Shown here: piece by piece, positions 25,509 to 33,632 of the stretch
How the letters are laid out: the number at the start of each line of letters is the position of its first letter
Numbering within the stretch: the first letter of the stretch is position 1
NCBI GenBank assembly: GCA_017439805.1
Contig: JAFSIK010000042.1
Span: 1-35,674 of the forward strand
Source: Oscillospiraceae bacterium
GTDB lineage: Bacteria; Bacillota; Clostridia; Oscillospirales; Oscillospiraceae
DNA length: 35,674 nucleotides
Direction of reading: 5' to 3'
Program-made: the position numbers and the translations under genes
The notes under the pieces: model-generated
Told to the model about the DNA's origin: nothing
Seen by the model: only the letters and a program-made list of their open reading frames with translations
Databases searched by the model: none

Positions 25509-26148
25509 CTGCCCTCTCCTTTCCCAGCACCCCGGCAAGACCTGCGCAGAGCTTTTCGATAAGCTCGTTTTTAAAGCGGAAGCCTGCCTTGTTGGCAATA
25601 AGCCGGGCGCTGATGGGCATAATTGTTTCAAAAACCTCAAGGTTGTTTTCTTTTAAAGTGGTTCCGGTCTCAACGATGTCAACGATAACATCGGACAATC
25701 CCAGAATAGGCGCAACCTCGATGGAGCCGTTGAGCTTTATGATGTCGATATCACGGCTCTGTCCGGCGTAGTATCCGGCGGCAATGTGGGGAAATTTGGT
25801 GGCAACCCGCAGGGTTCGCTCGGGATTTTCACGAAAATCCTTCTGTGCGGCAACACACATACGGCACTTTCCCAATCCAAGGTCAAGGAGTTCGTAAACC
25901 TCCGGGGCGTATTCAATAATTATGTCCTTTCCCGCAACGCCCACGTCGGCGGCCCCCCGCTCAACATAAATTGCAACGTCGGAGGGTTTTACCCAGTAAT
26001 AGCGCACATTTGCCTCCGGATTTTCAAAAATCAGCTTCCGGTTGGGCTGCAGCAGTTCGGGACAGGGAAAACCTGCGGCGGCGAACATCTCATATACTTT
26101 TTCACCAAGCCGGCCCTTTGGCAGGGCCACATTGAGCATATCATCCAT
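25501..26148 (-). CDS. hisG: ATP phosphoribosyltransferase, short form
   Basis: 215 residues, lacking the C-terminal regulatory domain of the long form. NVALPKGRLGEKVYEMF at the start, DVGVAGKDIIIEY, and the PRPP loop DIVETGTTLKEN near 160 are visible. It starts histidine synthesis by joining ATP and PRPP. Short HisG needs HisZ, encoded directly upstream with no gap. Confidence 0.96.
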   Translation of the reverse strand: MDDMLNVALPKGRLGEKVYEMFAAAGFPCPELLQPNRKLIFENPEANVRYYWVKPSDVAIYVERGAADVGVAGKDIIIEYAPEVYELLDLGLGKCRMCVAAQKDFRENPERTLRVATKFPHIAAGYYAGQSRDIDIIKLNGSIEVAPILGLSDVIVDIVETGTTLKENNLEVFETIMPISARLIANKAGFRFKNELIEKLCAGLAGVLGKERADA

Positions 26149-27249
26149 TTACATTTCCTCCAGACGCACCAGCCTGCGGTACCGGAGTTTTTCCGGCACG
26201 ATTTTTTCCGGCAGCACACTTTCTCCCGCAGCAATTATGCTTTCTGCCACGCGGGAAACTTCACCGGGATCGCTGTCCGGTTTGTACAGAAGCAGCACGT
26301 CAACATCGTAATCTTTACCCGCGCCGTCAAGGCGTTCCAGCTCGTCAAGATACACCGCAAAGCCAATGGCTCCCGCGTCTTTTCCAAGCTTCTGCATGAG
26401 CCTGTCATACTGTCCGCCGGACAGTACACTGTCGGGGGCACCCTGAATAAATCCCTGGAAAACGATGCCGTTATAGTAACTCATATCGTTTACAACGGAA
26501 AAATCAAGGCGTACATTATCCGCAATCCCTCCCTGCTCAAGGCGGTCATATATGGCCTGAAGCTGGACGAGAGCATTTTCCATTTCCTCTCCGGCACACA
26601 TGGCCTTAAGGCTGCCGAGCATACTTCCGAGAGGGCCGTAGGTGGTGATGAGCTTTAATATCAGCTGCTTTTTATCCTCGGTCAGACCAAGCCGCTGGCA
26701 AAGGTCGGTAAGCTCCGGTGCGTTTTTCTCCCGGACACAGCGCAGGACGGCGGTGTATTCCTCCTGTGCGACGCCTGCGGCGGACAGCAGGCCGGAAACG
26801 AAACCCAGGTGGGAAATATCCAGAACGTACTGCTCGCCGATTAGCTGCAGGCTCTTGACCGCAAGGGTAATTACCTCGCAGATGTTGTAAAGGTCAATGC
26901 TGCCGATACATTCAAGGCCGGTCTGCATAATTTCACGAAAATCGCCGTCGCTTTTGGACGCGCGGAATACATTTTCGTTGTAATAAAGTTTCCGCGTGGA
27001 CTTCTCCGCGTTTTTGGTGGTCTTGATTATGGACATGGTCACGTCCGGCTTCAGCGCCAGAAGCACACCTCGGCGGTCGGTAAAGGTTATCATTCGGTCG
27101 CTGACCAGAAATTCCTTGTTCCGGACATAGAGGTCGTACTCCTCAAACTTGCTCATTTTAAAGCGGGAGTAGCCGTATTTGCCGAAAAGGGCGCGCATTT
27201 TAAAAATTGCCGCTTCCTCCCGGCGTAGGGTCTCCATGGGAATGCTCAT
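26149..27249 (-). CDS. hisZ: HisZ, regulatory subunit of ATP phosphoribosyltransferase
   Basis: 366 residues, a histidyl-tRNA synthetase-like core without an anticodon-binding domain. The class II core is seen in LALKPDVTMSIIKTT, the NVFRASKSDGDFREIMQTGLE region (residues about 93-115) and SYYNGIVFQGF. It carries histidine feedback control for short HisG. It overlaps the upstream regulator by 4 bp (ATGA). Confidence 0.95.
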   Translation of the reverse strand: MSIPMETLRREEAAIFKMRALFGKYGYSRFKMSKFEEYDLYVRNKEFLVSDRMITFTDRRGVLLALKPDVTMSIIKTTKNAEKSTRKLYYNENVFRASKSDGDFREIMQTGLECIGSIDLYNICEVITLAVKSLQLIGEQYVLDISHLGFVSGLLSAAGVAQEEYTAVLRCVREKNAPELTDLCQRLGLTEDKKQLILKLITTYGPLGSMLGSLKAMCAGEEMENALVQLQAIYDRLEQGGIADNVRLDFSVVNDMSYYNGIVFQGFIQGAPDSVLSGGQYDRLMQKLGKDAGAIGFAVYLDELERLDGAGKDYDVDVLLLYKPDSDPGEVSRVAESIIAAGESVLPEKIVPEKLRYRRLVRLEEM

Positions 27250-27539
27250 TTGGTCTCCTCCTTTTCCCTGTCCAGAACAATGCGGTATCCGCCGCTGCCG
27301 TAGAGCAGGCAGCGGTTTACGCGGCTTATTGTGGCGGTGCTGGCACCGGTTGCCTCGGATGCCTGGGCATAGACAGCGCCGTTATCCAGTTCCCGTGCCA
27401 CATCAAGGCGCTGCACAATGGTCTGCAGCTCCTTTATGGTGCATATATCATCGAAAAATTTGCGGCACTCCTCCTCAGTTTCAAGAGAAAGAACGGCCCT
27501 ATAAAAACCTTCGCAGGGGCGAATTTTAATCTTTTCCAT
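27246..27539 (-). CDS. TrpR-like (YerC/YecD family) regulator heading the his operon
   Basis: 97 residues from the ATG at 27539. The frame is open to 27635, but that part overlaps the promoter. A TrpR-superfamily HTH is visible in the C-terminal half: VQRLDVARELDNGAVY, then EATGASTATISRVNRCL. In Firmicutes such YerC-type proteins have been linked by genome context to histidine genes (recollection, not checked). Its first position in the operon, the ATGA overlap with hisZ, and a palindrome over its own promoter all suggest it represses the operon in response to histidine (inference). Confidence 0.88.
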   Translation of the reverse strand: MEKIKIRPCEGFYRAVLSLETEEECRKFFDDICTIKELQTIVQRLDVARELDNGAVYAQASEATGASTATISRVNRCLLYGSGGYRIVLDREKEETK

Positions 27540-27571
27540 TAAATCACCGCTTTCGTGAGATTTTAGCTCTT

Positions 27572-27589
27572 TAGTATGATAGCACACTA
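27572..27589. promoter_or_regulatory. candidate his operator palindrome
   Basis: On the minus strand the site reads TAGTGTG-CTAT-CATACTA. The 7-bp arms match except for one position. It covers the -10 of the his promoter, so binding would block RNA polymerase. The TrpR-like protein encoded 33 nt downstream is the natural candidate. Confidence 0.65.
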
Positions 27590-27604
27590 TTTCGATAAAG
27601 TAAA
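27576..27604 (-). promoter_or_regulatory. promoter of the his operon
   Basis: Minus strand: TTTACT (27599-27604), 17-nt spacer, TATCAT (27576-27581). The transcript starts inside or just after the palindrome. Confidence 0.75.
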
Positions 27605-27737
27605 GGTCTAAATAGGCAATATTTTTATTTATCATTCTGGTTATATAAAATGTCCTAAAAACGATATATAATTATGTTCAAATAAATTTTAACGTAATTT
27701 TATATGGAAATTTCGACCTTTCCGGAGGATAATAATA

Positions 27738-28574
27738 ATGGATAATCAGAAAAGAGTAATAACAGTTCAGGACATTTCCTGCATCGGCAAGTGCTCCGCC
27801 ACCGTTGCCCTGCCTATACTTTCCGCCATGGGCGCCGAATGCGCACTGCTGCCCACCGCTGTACTTTCCACCCATACCGGCGGTTTTTCCGGCTTCACTT
27901 TCCTGGATTTGACCGAGGAACTGGACAAAATCGTAGAGCACTGGAAAAAGGAAAGCTTTAAATTTGACGGCATTTATTCCGGTTATCTGGCCTCTCCCGC
28001 CCAGGTAAAGCAGGTGGAAAATCTTATCGACGATTTCGGCCCTCATGGTGCTGTGGCTGTGATTGACCCGGTCATGGCAGACCACGGCAAGCTTTATACC
28101 GGCTTCACACAGGAACACGTAGAGGCCATGGCCGGCCTTTGCGGCAAGGCCGACATAGTGCTGCCCAACCTTACCGAGGCAACGCTTATGCTGGGCATGG
28201 AGTACACTCCGGATGGTTACGGTCAGGATTATGTGGATGCCATACTGGAAGGACTTGCCGCTTTGGGCGCAAAGGTACCTGTTCTCACCGGCGTAAACTA
28301 CGGCGACGGCAGGCTGGGCATAATGGGAATTGACACCCGTTCCGGCGAGAAGTTTTCCTACTTCCATGAAAAAATCGATCAGAGCTTCCACGGCACCGGC
28401 GATATTTTCGCCAGCGCCTTCACCGGCGCGCTGATGCGTGGTGAAAGTCTTGAAAGCTGCTGCAAAACAGCGGCAGACTTTACCGTTGAATGCATAAAAA
28501 ACACCATGGACACCCCCAAGGACAGATGGTACGGCGTCAGATTTGAAAACTGCATGGGACTTTTGTGCAAATAG
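27738..28574 (+). CDS. pdxY: pyridoxamine/pyridoxal kinase
   Basis: 278 residues of the PfkB/ribokinase-like superfamily. VITVQDISCIGKCSATVALPI at the start, VIDPVMADHGKLYTGF in the middle, PNLTEATLM, and the catalytic HGTGDIFASAFTGAL (GTGD with the base Asp) are typical of PdxK/PdxY. It phosphorylates B6 vitamers towards PLP. GGAGG lies ahead of the ATG. A TATAAT occurs at 27667-27672 but without a clear -35. PLP is needed by HisC and the TrpB proteins of this window, though no regulatory link is seen. The HD-domain gene follows 26 nt downstream. Confidence 0.92.
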   Translation: MDNQKRVITVQDISCIGKCSATVALPILSAMGAECALLPTAVLSTHTGGFSGFTFLDLTEELDKIVEHWKKESFKFDGIYSGYLASPAQVKQVENLIDDFGPHGAVAVIDPVMADHGKLYTGFTQEHVEAMAGLCGKADIVLPNLTEATLMLGMEYTPDGYGQDYVDAILEGLAALGAKVPVLTGVNYGDGRLGIMGIDTRSGEKFSYFHEKIDQSFHGTGDIFASAFTGALMRGESLESCCKTAADFTVECIKNTMDTPKDRWYGVRFENCMGLLCK

Positions 28575-28600
28575 CGGCTCAAACGCGAAAGGAGCGTAAA

Positions 28601-29260
28601 ATGGTAACATTTGAGCAAATAAAAAACGACCCTAAAATAAACACCTACATCGCAAAGGCCGACGAGTCCCTCATCGCCCTTGGATTCACCGAACACAGCT
28701 TTGCCCACGTTACCCGCGTGGCAGAAACCGCCGGATATATTCTGGAAACCTTGGGGCATCCGGAGCGGGATATTGAACTTGCAAAAATCGCCGGCTATCT
28801 TCACGATATCGGCAATCTCATAAACCGCATCGACCACTCCCAGAGCGGCGCGGCCATGGCCTTCAGTATACTTAACGATATGGGCGTTGAACCCCAGGAG
28901 GTTGCCACCGTTATTACCGCCATAGGCAATCACGACGAGGGTACGGGCGTGGCGGTAAATGCCGTGGCGGCAGCCCTTATTCTGGCGGACAAATCCGATG
29001 TTCGGCGCAGCCGCGTAAGAAATCAGGATATTTCCAAATTTGACATTCACGACCGTGTAAATTACTCCGTCAAAAAATCCGTTTTGAAGATAAACGAGGA
29101 ACACACCCTTGTAAAGCTGAAGCTCACCGTCGACACACGCTTCAGCTCGGTAATGGACTATTTTGAAATTTTCCTCAAGCGCATGAGTATGTGCCGGAAA
29201 GCGGCAGAATGTCTGGGACTGGAATTCAAGCTGATAATAAACGAACAGCAGCTCATGTGA
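28601..29260 (+). CDS. HD-domain phosphohydrolase
   Basis: 219 residues from the ATG at 28601, which has AAAGGAG 7 nt upstream. The HD motif is complete: H in HSFAHVTRV, the pair in AGYLHDIGNL, a second His in RIDHSQSG, and the Asp of LADKSDV. It is probably a cytosolic metal-dependent nucleotide or phosphate-ester hydrolase. The substrate is not predictable. It is co-directional with the kinase gene and ends within a terminator hairpin. Confidence 0.88.
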   Translation: MVTFEQIKNDPKINTYIAKADESLIALGFTEHSFAHVTRVAETAGYILETLGHPERDIELAKIAGYLHDIGNLINRIDHSQSGAAMAFSILNDMGVEPQEVATVITAIGNHDEGTGVAVNAVAAALILADKSDVRRSRVRNQDISKFDIHDRVNYSVKKSVLKINEEHTLVKLKLTVDTRFSSVMDYFEIFLKRMSMCRKAAECLGLEFKLIINEQQLM

Positions 29261-29272
29261 GCTGCTGTTTTT
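29246..29272 (+). terminator. intrinsic terminator overlapping the HD gene stop
   Basis: A 10-bp stem, CAGCAGCTCA / TGAGCTGCTG, is followed by TTTTTG. The stop codon TGA is part of the stem. Confidence 0.88.
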
Positions 29273-29287
29273 GTTTTGTTATTTGAT

Positions 29288-30506
29288 TTATCTGATGCCG
29301 TAGTTTTCGATGATATAGTCCATATCCTTGTCGCCGCGGCCGGACAGGCAGATAAGCACGGAACCGTGATTCATAATTTTCGCCAGTTTAATGGCGTAAG
29401 CAACTGCGTGGGCGCTTTCAATTGCAGGGATTATGCCTTCCATACGGGCCAGTTCATAGAAGGCATCAATGGTATCGTCATCATTGATAACGTCGTATTT
29501 AACACGGCCAAGTTCGTGAAGGAACGCATGCTCAGGGGCCGGAGGAGGGGTAGTCCAGACCGCTGGCCACAGAATAAACAGGCGCGGGGTCACCGTTTTC
29601 GTCCTTGAGCATTATGGAATTGAAGCCGTGCATTATGCCCTCGCTGCCGTACTGAAGACTGGCAGCGTGGTCACCGAGTTTGGTGCCGCGGCCAAGGGGC
29701 TCAATGCCGTAGATGTCAACAGGGTCATTAAGGAAGCCGGAGAAGAACCCTGCCGCGTTGGAACCGCCGCCAACACAGGCAACGATTGCGTTGGGCAGTT
29801 CGCCGGTCATTTTAACAAACTGATCTCTGGACTCTTCACCAACAACATGCTGGAAATCGCGCACCATCATGGGGAACGGATGGGGTCCAACAACGGAGCC
29901 GATGCAGTACATGCTGTTTTTATAATCCTTTGCGTAGGCGTCAAAGGCAGAGTCAACAGCCTCTTTAAGAGTTGCAAGGCCGTGGGTAACTTCAACCACG
30001 TTGGCGCCCAGAATCTTCATGCGGGCTACGTTGGGAGCCTGCTTTTTAATGTCGACAGAGCCCATGTGAATGTCACATTCCAGACCGAAATAAGCAGCAG
30101 CGGTAGCCATGGCAACACCATGCTGACCGGCGCCGGTCTCGGCAATAAGCTTGGTTTTGCCCATATACTTGGCAAGCAGAGCCTCACCCATACAATGATT
30201 AAGCTTATGTGCGCCGGTGTGGTTAAGGTCTTCACGCTTTGCGTAAAGCTGTACGTTGCCAAGCTTGTTTGACAGGCGCTCCAGATGGGAAATCGGTGTG
30301 GGACGTCCCTGGAACTCGGCGCGGATGCGGCGAAGTTCGGCAATAAACTTTCTGGATTTACAGATGGCAAAATAGGCCTCGGTAATTTCCTCCATGGCCT
30401 TTTTCAGGTCGTCGTCAACATAGACACCGCCGTATTTTCCAAAATATCCGTTTGCGTCGGGATAGTTTTTCAGATAAGTGTCGAAATCAATTCCGTTAAA
30501 ATTCAC
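29288..30506 (-). pseudogene. trpB: tryptophan synthase beta chain, TrpB1 type, frameshifted
   Basis: The GTG at 30506 has GGAGG 8 nt upstream. The first frame runs 324 codons and holds the PLP Lys K101 ([10 protein letters not shown]), ETGAGQHG and VGGGSNAAG. It stops right after GLDYPSSGP. The next frame continues the same protein, [16 protein letters not shown] to NYGIR, ending at 29288. Removing one C from the CCCC run (29535-29538) restores an unbroken TrpB of 405 residues, the normal TrpB1 length. The lost part includes the C-terminal IESAHA and LSGRGDKD motifs, so the truncated product should be inactive. It could be a true mutation, a sequencing or assembly error, or phase variation. 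Upstream is the lacI-type gene with no terminator between. Confidence 0.9.
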
Positions 30507-30604
30507 TTAATCTTCCTCCAAACATATAAATACGGCCCAAAAGGGCGTTTTTTCGCATTGTAAAAATTAGAATATCACACTTTCCCTATAAAATAAAGAA
30601 ATTT

Positions 30605-31606
30605 TTATCTTTTTTGCGTAAAACAGCTTTCTCTTTTTATTAGGGCGCAGGGCAGTTCCACCCGCATGGAAGTCTTATGCCCGCCTTTTATTCTGTCAAG
30701 CAGCAGCATTACCGCAGAATGAGCCATATCGCGCAGAGGCACGGACACGGTGGTAAGCATAGGACTTTGCCGGCGTCCCTGTTCGATGTCATCTATTGAA
30801 ATAACGGAGATTTTCCCCTGCACTTCCCTGCCCCGGATTTTCAGAGCCTCCATGGCGCCAAGTGCAATAATATCGTTAGCGCAGAAAACGGCGGTAAAAC
30901 TGCCCCGGGCAAGTAATTTTTCCATGGCATCCCGGCCGTCCGAAAGAGAAGGCTCACAGGGCACGATGATATCGTAATCCATATGCAAATTGTGTCTTAT
31001 AAGGCTTTCGCAATAGCCCACGTACCTGTCCTCGTTGGTGCATTCGCCTATATAGGCTATTTTGCGGTGTCCAAGGTCAAGCAGATGATTCATCGCAAGC
31101 TCTGCCGCACGCTCGCCGTCACAGACCACTTCATCCATATCGAAATCACGGGGATTTCGGGATACCGCAACAATGTTGCCGGTGACCTTTTTTATGGAGC
31201 GGGAAAGGTTTTCCGGACAGCGACCCACAATTACCACTCCGTCAGAACCAGAAAGCTTGTTTGCCAGGTCATCTGCGCTCAATCCTTCCGCGCAAACCAT
31301 CTCCCCTGCCTCACATCCTGCCGCGCACAGCTCTATATCAACGCAGCGGCACAGCTCGTAGAAAAAGGGGTCCTCCTCCAACGCGTTGGGGCGGGTCATC
31401 ACCACGGTCACCCGGCTCTGACGGTTTTTGCTGCCGGTGCGCAGGGTGCGGGCGCTCTGATTCGGTGTATACCCCTCCTCTTTGGCCGCCTGCCAGATGC
31501 GGTCTTTAAGTTCCCGGGATGCGCAGGTCGGTGAATTGTCATTGAGAACACGGGATACTGTGGACGGGGATACTCCCACCTTTTGAGCAATACTTTTCAG
31601 GGACAT
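30605..31606 (-). CDS. LacI/GalR family transcriptional regulator
   Basis: 333 residues. The LacI HTH fills residues 3-22 (LKSIAQKVGVSPSTVSRVLN), followed by a hinge helix region and a periplasmic-binding-like ligand domain (FTAVFCANDIIALGAMEAL, ISVISIDDIEQGR). This family usually binds sugars or related small molecules and represses nearby genes. The neighbour here is a sulfate importer, transcribed divergently. Operator-like sequences with the same ACGCAA(A/T)CG core occur in front of both genes. Sulfate control by a LacI protein is unusual. The ATG has GGAGG upstream. Confidence 0.93.
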   Translation of the reverse strand: MSLKSIAQKVGVSPSTVSRVLNDNSPTCASRELKDRIWQAAKEEGYTPNQSARTLRTGSKNRQSRVTVVMTRPNALEEDPFFYELCRCVDIELCAAGCEAGEMVCAEGLSADDLANKLSGSDGVVIVGRCPENLSRSIKKVTGNIVAVSRNPRDFDMDEVVCDGERAAELAMNHLLDLGHRKIAYIGECTNEDRYVGYCESLIRHNLHMDYDIIVPCEPSLSDGRDAMEKLLARGSFTAVFCANDIIALGAMEALKIRGREVQGKISVISIDDIEQGRRQSPMLTTVSVPLRDMAHSAVMLLLDRIKGGHKTSMRVELPCALIKRESCFTQKR

Positions 31607-31618
31607 AGCAGCCTCCGA

Positions 31619-31636
31619 TTACGCAAACGTTTTCAT
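31619..31636. promoter_or_regulatory. LacI-type operator 1, in front of the regulator gene
   Basis: TTACGCAAACGTTTTCAT, an imperfect palindrome around a central CG typical of LacI-family sites. It shares TTACGCAAACG with operator 2 read on the other strand. It lies in the 5' leader of the regulator gene, just ahead of its ribosome binding site. Confidence 0.7.
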
Positions 31637-31645
31637 AATTTGCTG

Positions 31646-31674
31646 TTGTTGTGCATTGATTTTCGTGCTAAAAT
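31646..31674 (+). promoter_or_regulatory. possible promoter of the sulfate transporter operon
   Basis: TTGTTG (31646-31651), 17-nt spacer, TAAAAT (31669-31674). A second, weaker candidate is TTGAAG near 31686 with TATTTT. Operator 2 lies downstream of either, as expected for a roadblock or start-site repressor. Confidence 0.5.
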
Positions 31675-31689
31675 GCTTCTATAACTTGA

Positions 31690-31718
31690 AGATTACACCA
31701 AAACAGCCATATTTTCAA
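31690..31718 (-). promoter_or_regulatory. promoter of the LacI-family regulator
   Basis: Minus strand: TTGAAA (31713-31718), 17-nt spacer, TAATCT (31690-31695). It overlaps the divergent promoter region of the transporter. Confidence 0.7.
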
Positions 31719-31729
31719 GGGTAAAATCA

Positions 31730-31745
31730 ACGCAATCGTTTGCGT
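31730..31745. promoter_or_regulatory. LacI-type operator 2, in front of the sulfate importer
   Basis: ACGCAATCGTTTGCGT is a nearly perfect palindrome (ACGCAA / TTTGCGT arms about a CG). It ends 4 nt before the GGAG ribosome binding site of the substrate-binding protein gene. Confidence 0.75.
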
Positions 31746-31760
31746 AACGGAGACTTCGTA

Positions 31761-32786
31761 ATGAAAAAAATAAGAAAATACATAATTTTGTCACTGTGCG
31801 TGCTGATAACGGCGGCATCCCTGTGCGGCTGCGGCTCCCGTTCCGACGGCAACACGGTTTCAATGATAAACGTATCTTACGACCCTACACGGGAATTTTA
31901 CGAGGAATACAATGCTCTCTTTTCCGATTACTGGCAGCAGCAGACCGGCAAGAGCGTGGAAGTTCTGATGAGCCACGGCGGTTCCGGCACTCAGGCTCTT
32001 TCCGTGGCAAACGGCCTGCCGGCAGATGTGGTGACTCTGGCTCTTGAGGCGGACGTCAACTCCATTATGAACGAGGGCATTATCGAACCCGGCTGGGTTG
32101 AGCAGTTTGAAGGTGACAGTTCCCCCTACACCTCCACCATCGTTTTCATGGTACGGGCCGGCAATGAGAAAAACATTTCCGACTGGGGCGACCTTGCAGG
32201 TGAAGTTGGTGTAATAACCCCCAACCCCAAGACCTCCGGCGCCGCAAGATGGATATTCCTGGCCGCCTGGGCCTGGGCGGAAAATCAGTACGGTGCGGAC
32301 AACGAAGATGCCATAGTGGATTTTGTGGGCAAAATTTACCGCAACGTTCTGGTACTTGATACCGGTGCCCGGGGCTCCACCACCACTTTCTGTGAAAACG
32401 GGCAGGGCGACGTGCTGCTGGCATGGGAAAACGAGGCTTTTCTTATTTTGGAGCAGTACCCCGGAGAGTTTGAAATTGTAAATCCCTCCATAAGCACCCT
32501 TTGTCAGCCCTCCGTGGCAGTTGTGGACGAAGTGGTGGACAGAAACCGCAGCCGTGACCTGGCGGAGGCCTATCTGGAGTACCTCTACTGCGATGAGGCT
32601 CAGAGGATGATAGGCCGCTACAACTACCGCCCCAGCAATCCCGAGATACTGCAGGAATTTTCCAACGTGTTTGACCTTGAAATGGAGCTTGTGACCATCG
32701 ACCACTTTGGCGGTTGGGTGGCAGCTCAGGAAAAATACTTCTCCGACGGAGGAGTTTTCGACCGGATTTACGATTTCCAAAGGTGA
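31761..32786 (+). CDS. sbp: sulfate ABC transporter substrate-binding lipoprotein
   Basis: 341 residues from the ATG at 31761 (GGAG upstream; the frame is open a little earlier, into the operator). A basic N-terminus, a hydrophobic stretch and LCGC with the lipid-anchored C24 make it a membrane-tethered lipoprotein. Sulfate-binding-protein motifs are clear: NVSYDPTREFYEEY, MSHGGSGTQA, ITPNPKTSGAARW and DVLLAWENEA. It delivers sulfate (perhaps thiosulfate) to CysT-CysW-CysA. First gene of the operon. Confidence 0.94.
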   Translation: MKKIRKYIILSLCVLITAASLCGCGSRSDGNTVSMINVSYDPTREFYEEYNALFSDYWQQQTGKSVEVLMSHGGSGTQALSVANGLPADVVTLALEADVNSIMNEGIIEPGWVEQFEGDSSPYTSTIVFMVRAGNEKNISDWGDLAGEVGVITPNPKTSGAARWIFLAAWAWAENQYGADNEDAIVDFVGKIYRNVLVLDTGARGSTTTFCENGQGDVLLAWENEAFLILEQYPGEFEIVNPSISTLCQPSVAVVDEVVDRNRSRDLAEAYLEYLYCDEAQRMIGRYNYRPSNPEILQEFSNVFDLEMELVTIDHFGGWVAAQEKYFSDGGVFDRIYDFQR

Positions 32787-32789
32787 GTT

Positions 32790-33623
32790 ATGGACAAAAC
32801 TTTACTTAAAAGAAAGAGGATAATCCCCGGCTTCGGGCTGAGTATGGGCGTGACCATTGCCATGCTCAGTATTATCGTGCTTATCCCTCTTATATCTATC
32901 TTCTGGAAAATGGCAGAGCTCAGCATTGGGGAGTTTTTTGCCGTTATTTTTCACCGGCGCACTCTGGCCGCCTTCGGAGTTAGCATTCTCTGCTCTGCTC
33001 TGGCTGCCCTGGTAAATCTTGTTATGGGCGTGCTTCTGGCCTGGGTGCTGGTGCGCTATGAATTTCCTCTCAAGCGCGTAATGGATGGCCTTATCGAGCT
33101 GCCCTTCGCCCTGCCCACCGCCATCGCAGGCATAGCCCTTACCTCTCTTACCGTAAACACCGGCTGGGTCGGCTCCGTTTTCGCAAAACTGGGAATTGAT
33201 ATCGCCTACACCAAATTCGGTATAATTATCGCCATGGTTTTCGTGGGCATTCCTTTCGTCGTTCGCACGGTGCAGCCGGTGCTTGAAAAGCTGGACGGCT
33301 CCTACGAGGAGGCCGCCGCCATGCTTGGCGCTGGCAGACGCACCACATTTCTGCGGGTAGTTCTTCCCGAAATTCGCCCCGCTGCTCTCACGGGTTTCGG
33401 CCTTGCCTTTGCCAGAGGTCTGGGTGAGTACGGCAGCGTTGTTTTCATCGCCGGCAACCAGCCTTACAAAACAGAGATTGCTTCCCTGCTGATAATGAAT
33501 CAGCTGCAGGAGTATGACTATGCCGAGGCGGCAGCCATCGCTCTGGTAATGCTCATTATTGCGTTTGTGGTGCTCTTTGTCATGAACGTCATCCAGTCCC
33601 GGGCCGCAAGGCGGGCAAGCTGA
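32790..33623 (+). CDS. cysT: sulfate ABC transporter permease CysT
   Basis: 277 residues with about six membrane segments. The binding-protein-dependent permease loop is YEEAAAMLGAGRRTTFLRVVLPEI near 172-195, followed by FARGLGEYGSVVFIAGN, which is characteristic of CysT/CysU. It forms the membrane channel with CysW. The start is 3 nt after the sbp stop, with AAAGGTGAG upstream. Confidence 0.94.
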   Translation: MDKTLLKRKRIIPGFGLSMGVTIAMLSIIVLIPLISIFWKMAELSIGEFFAVIFHRRTLAAFGVSILCSALAALVNLVMGVLLAWVLVRYEFPLKRVMDGLIELPFALPTAIAGIALTSLTVNTGWVGSVFAKLGIDIAYTKFGIIIAMVFVGIPFVVRTVQPVLEKLDGSYEEAAAMLGAGRRTTFLRVVLPEIRPAALTGFGLAFARGLGEYGSVVFIAGNQPYKTEIASLLIMNQLQEYDYAEAAAIALVMLIIAFVVLFVMNVIQSRAARRAS

Positions 33624-33632
33624 GGAGGTGGC

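Noticed and set aside
25509-25640. N-terminal extension of hisD by 44 codons
   Set aside because: It lies wholly inside hisG in another frame, does not resemble HisD, and the ATG at 25508 has a good ribosome site.
27678-29104. Minus-strand ORFs opposite the pyridoxamine kinase and HD genes
   Set aside because: Both plus-strand genes have clear motifs and ribosome sites, while the minus-strand frames have neither.
30536-30556. Plus-strand GCCC-AAAA-GGGC hairpin followed by a T-run, between trpB1 and the lacI-type gene
   Set aside because: The stem is only 4 bp and no plus-strand gene ends here; the HD gene already has a strong terminator at 29246-29272.
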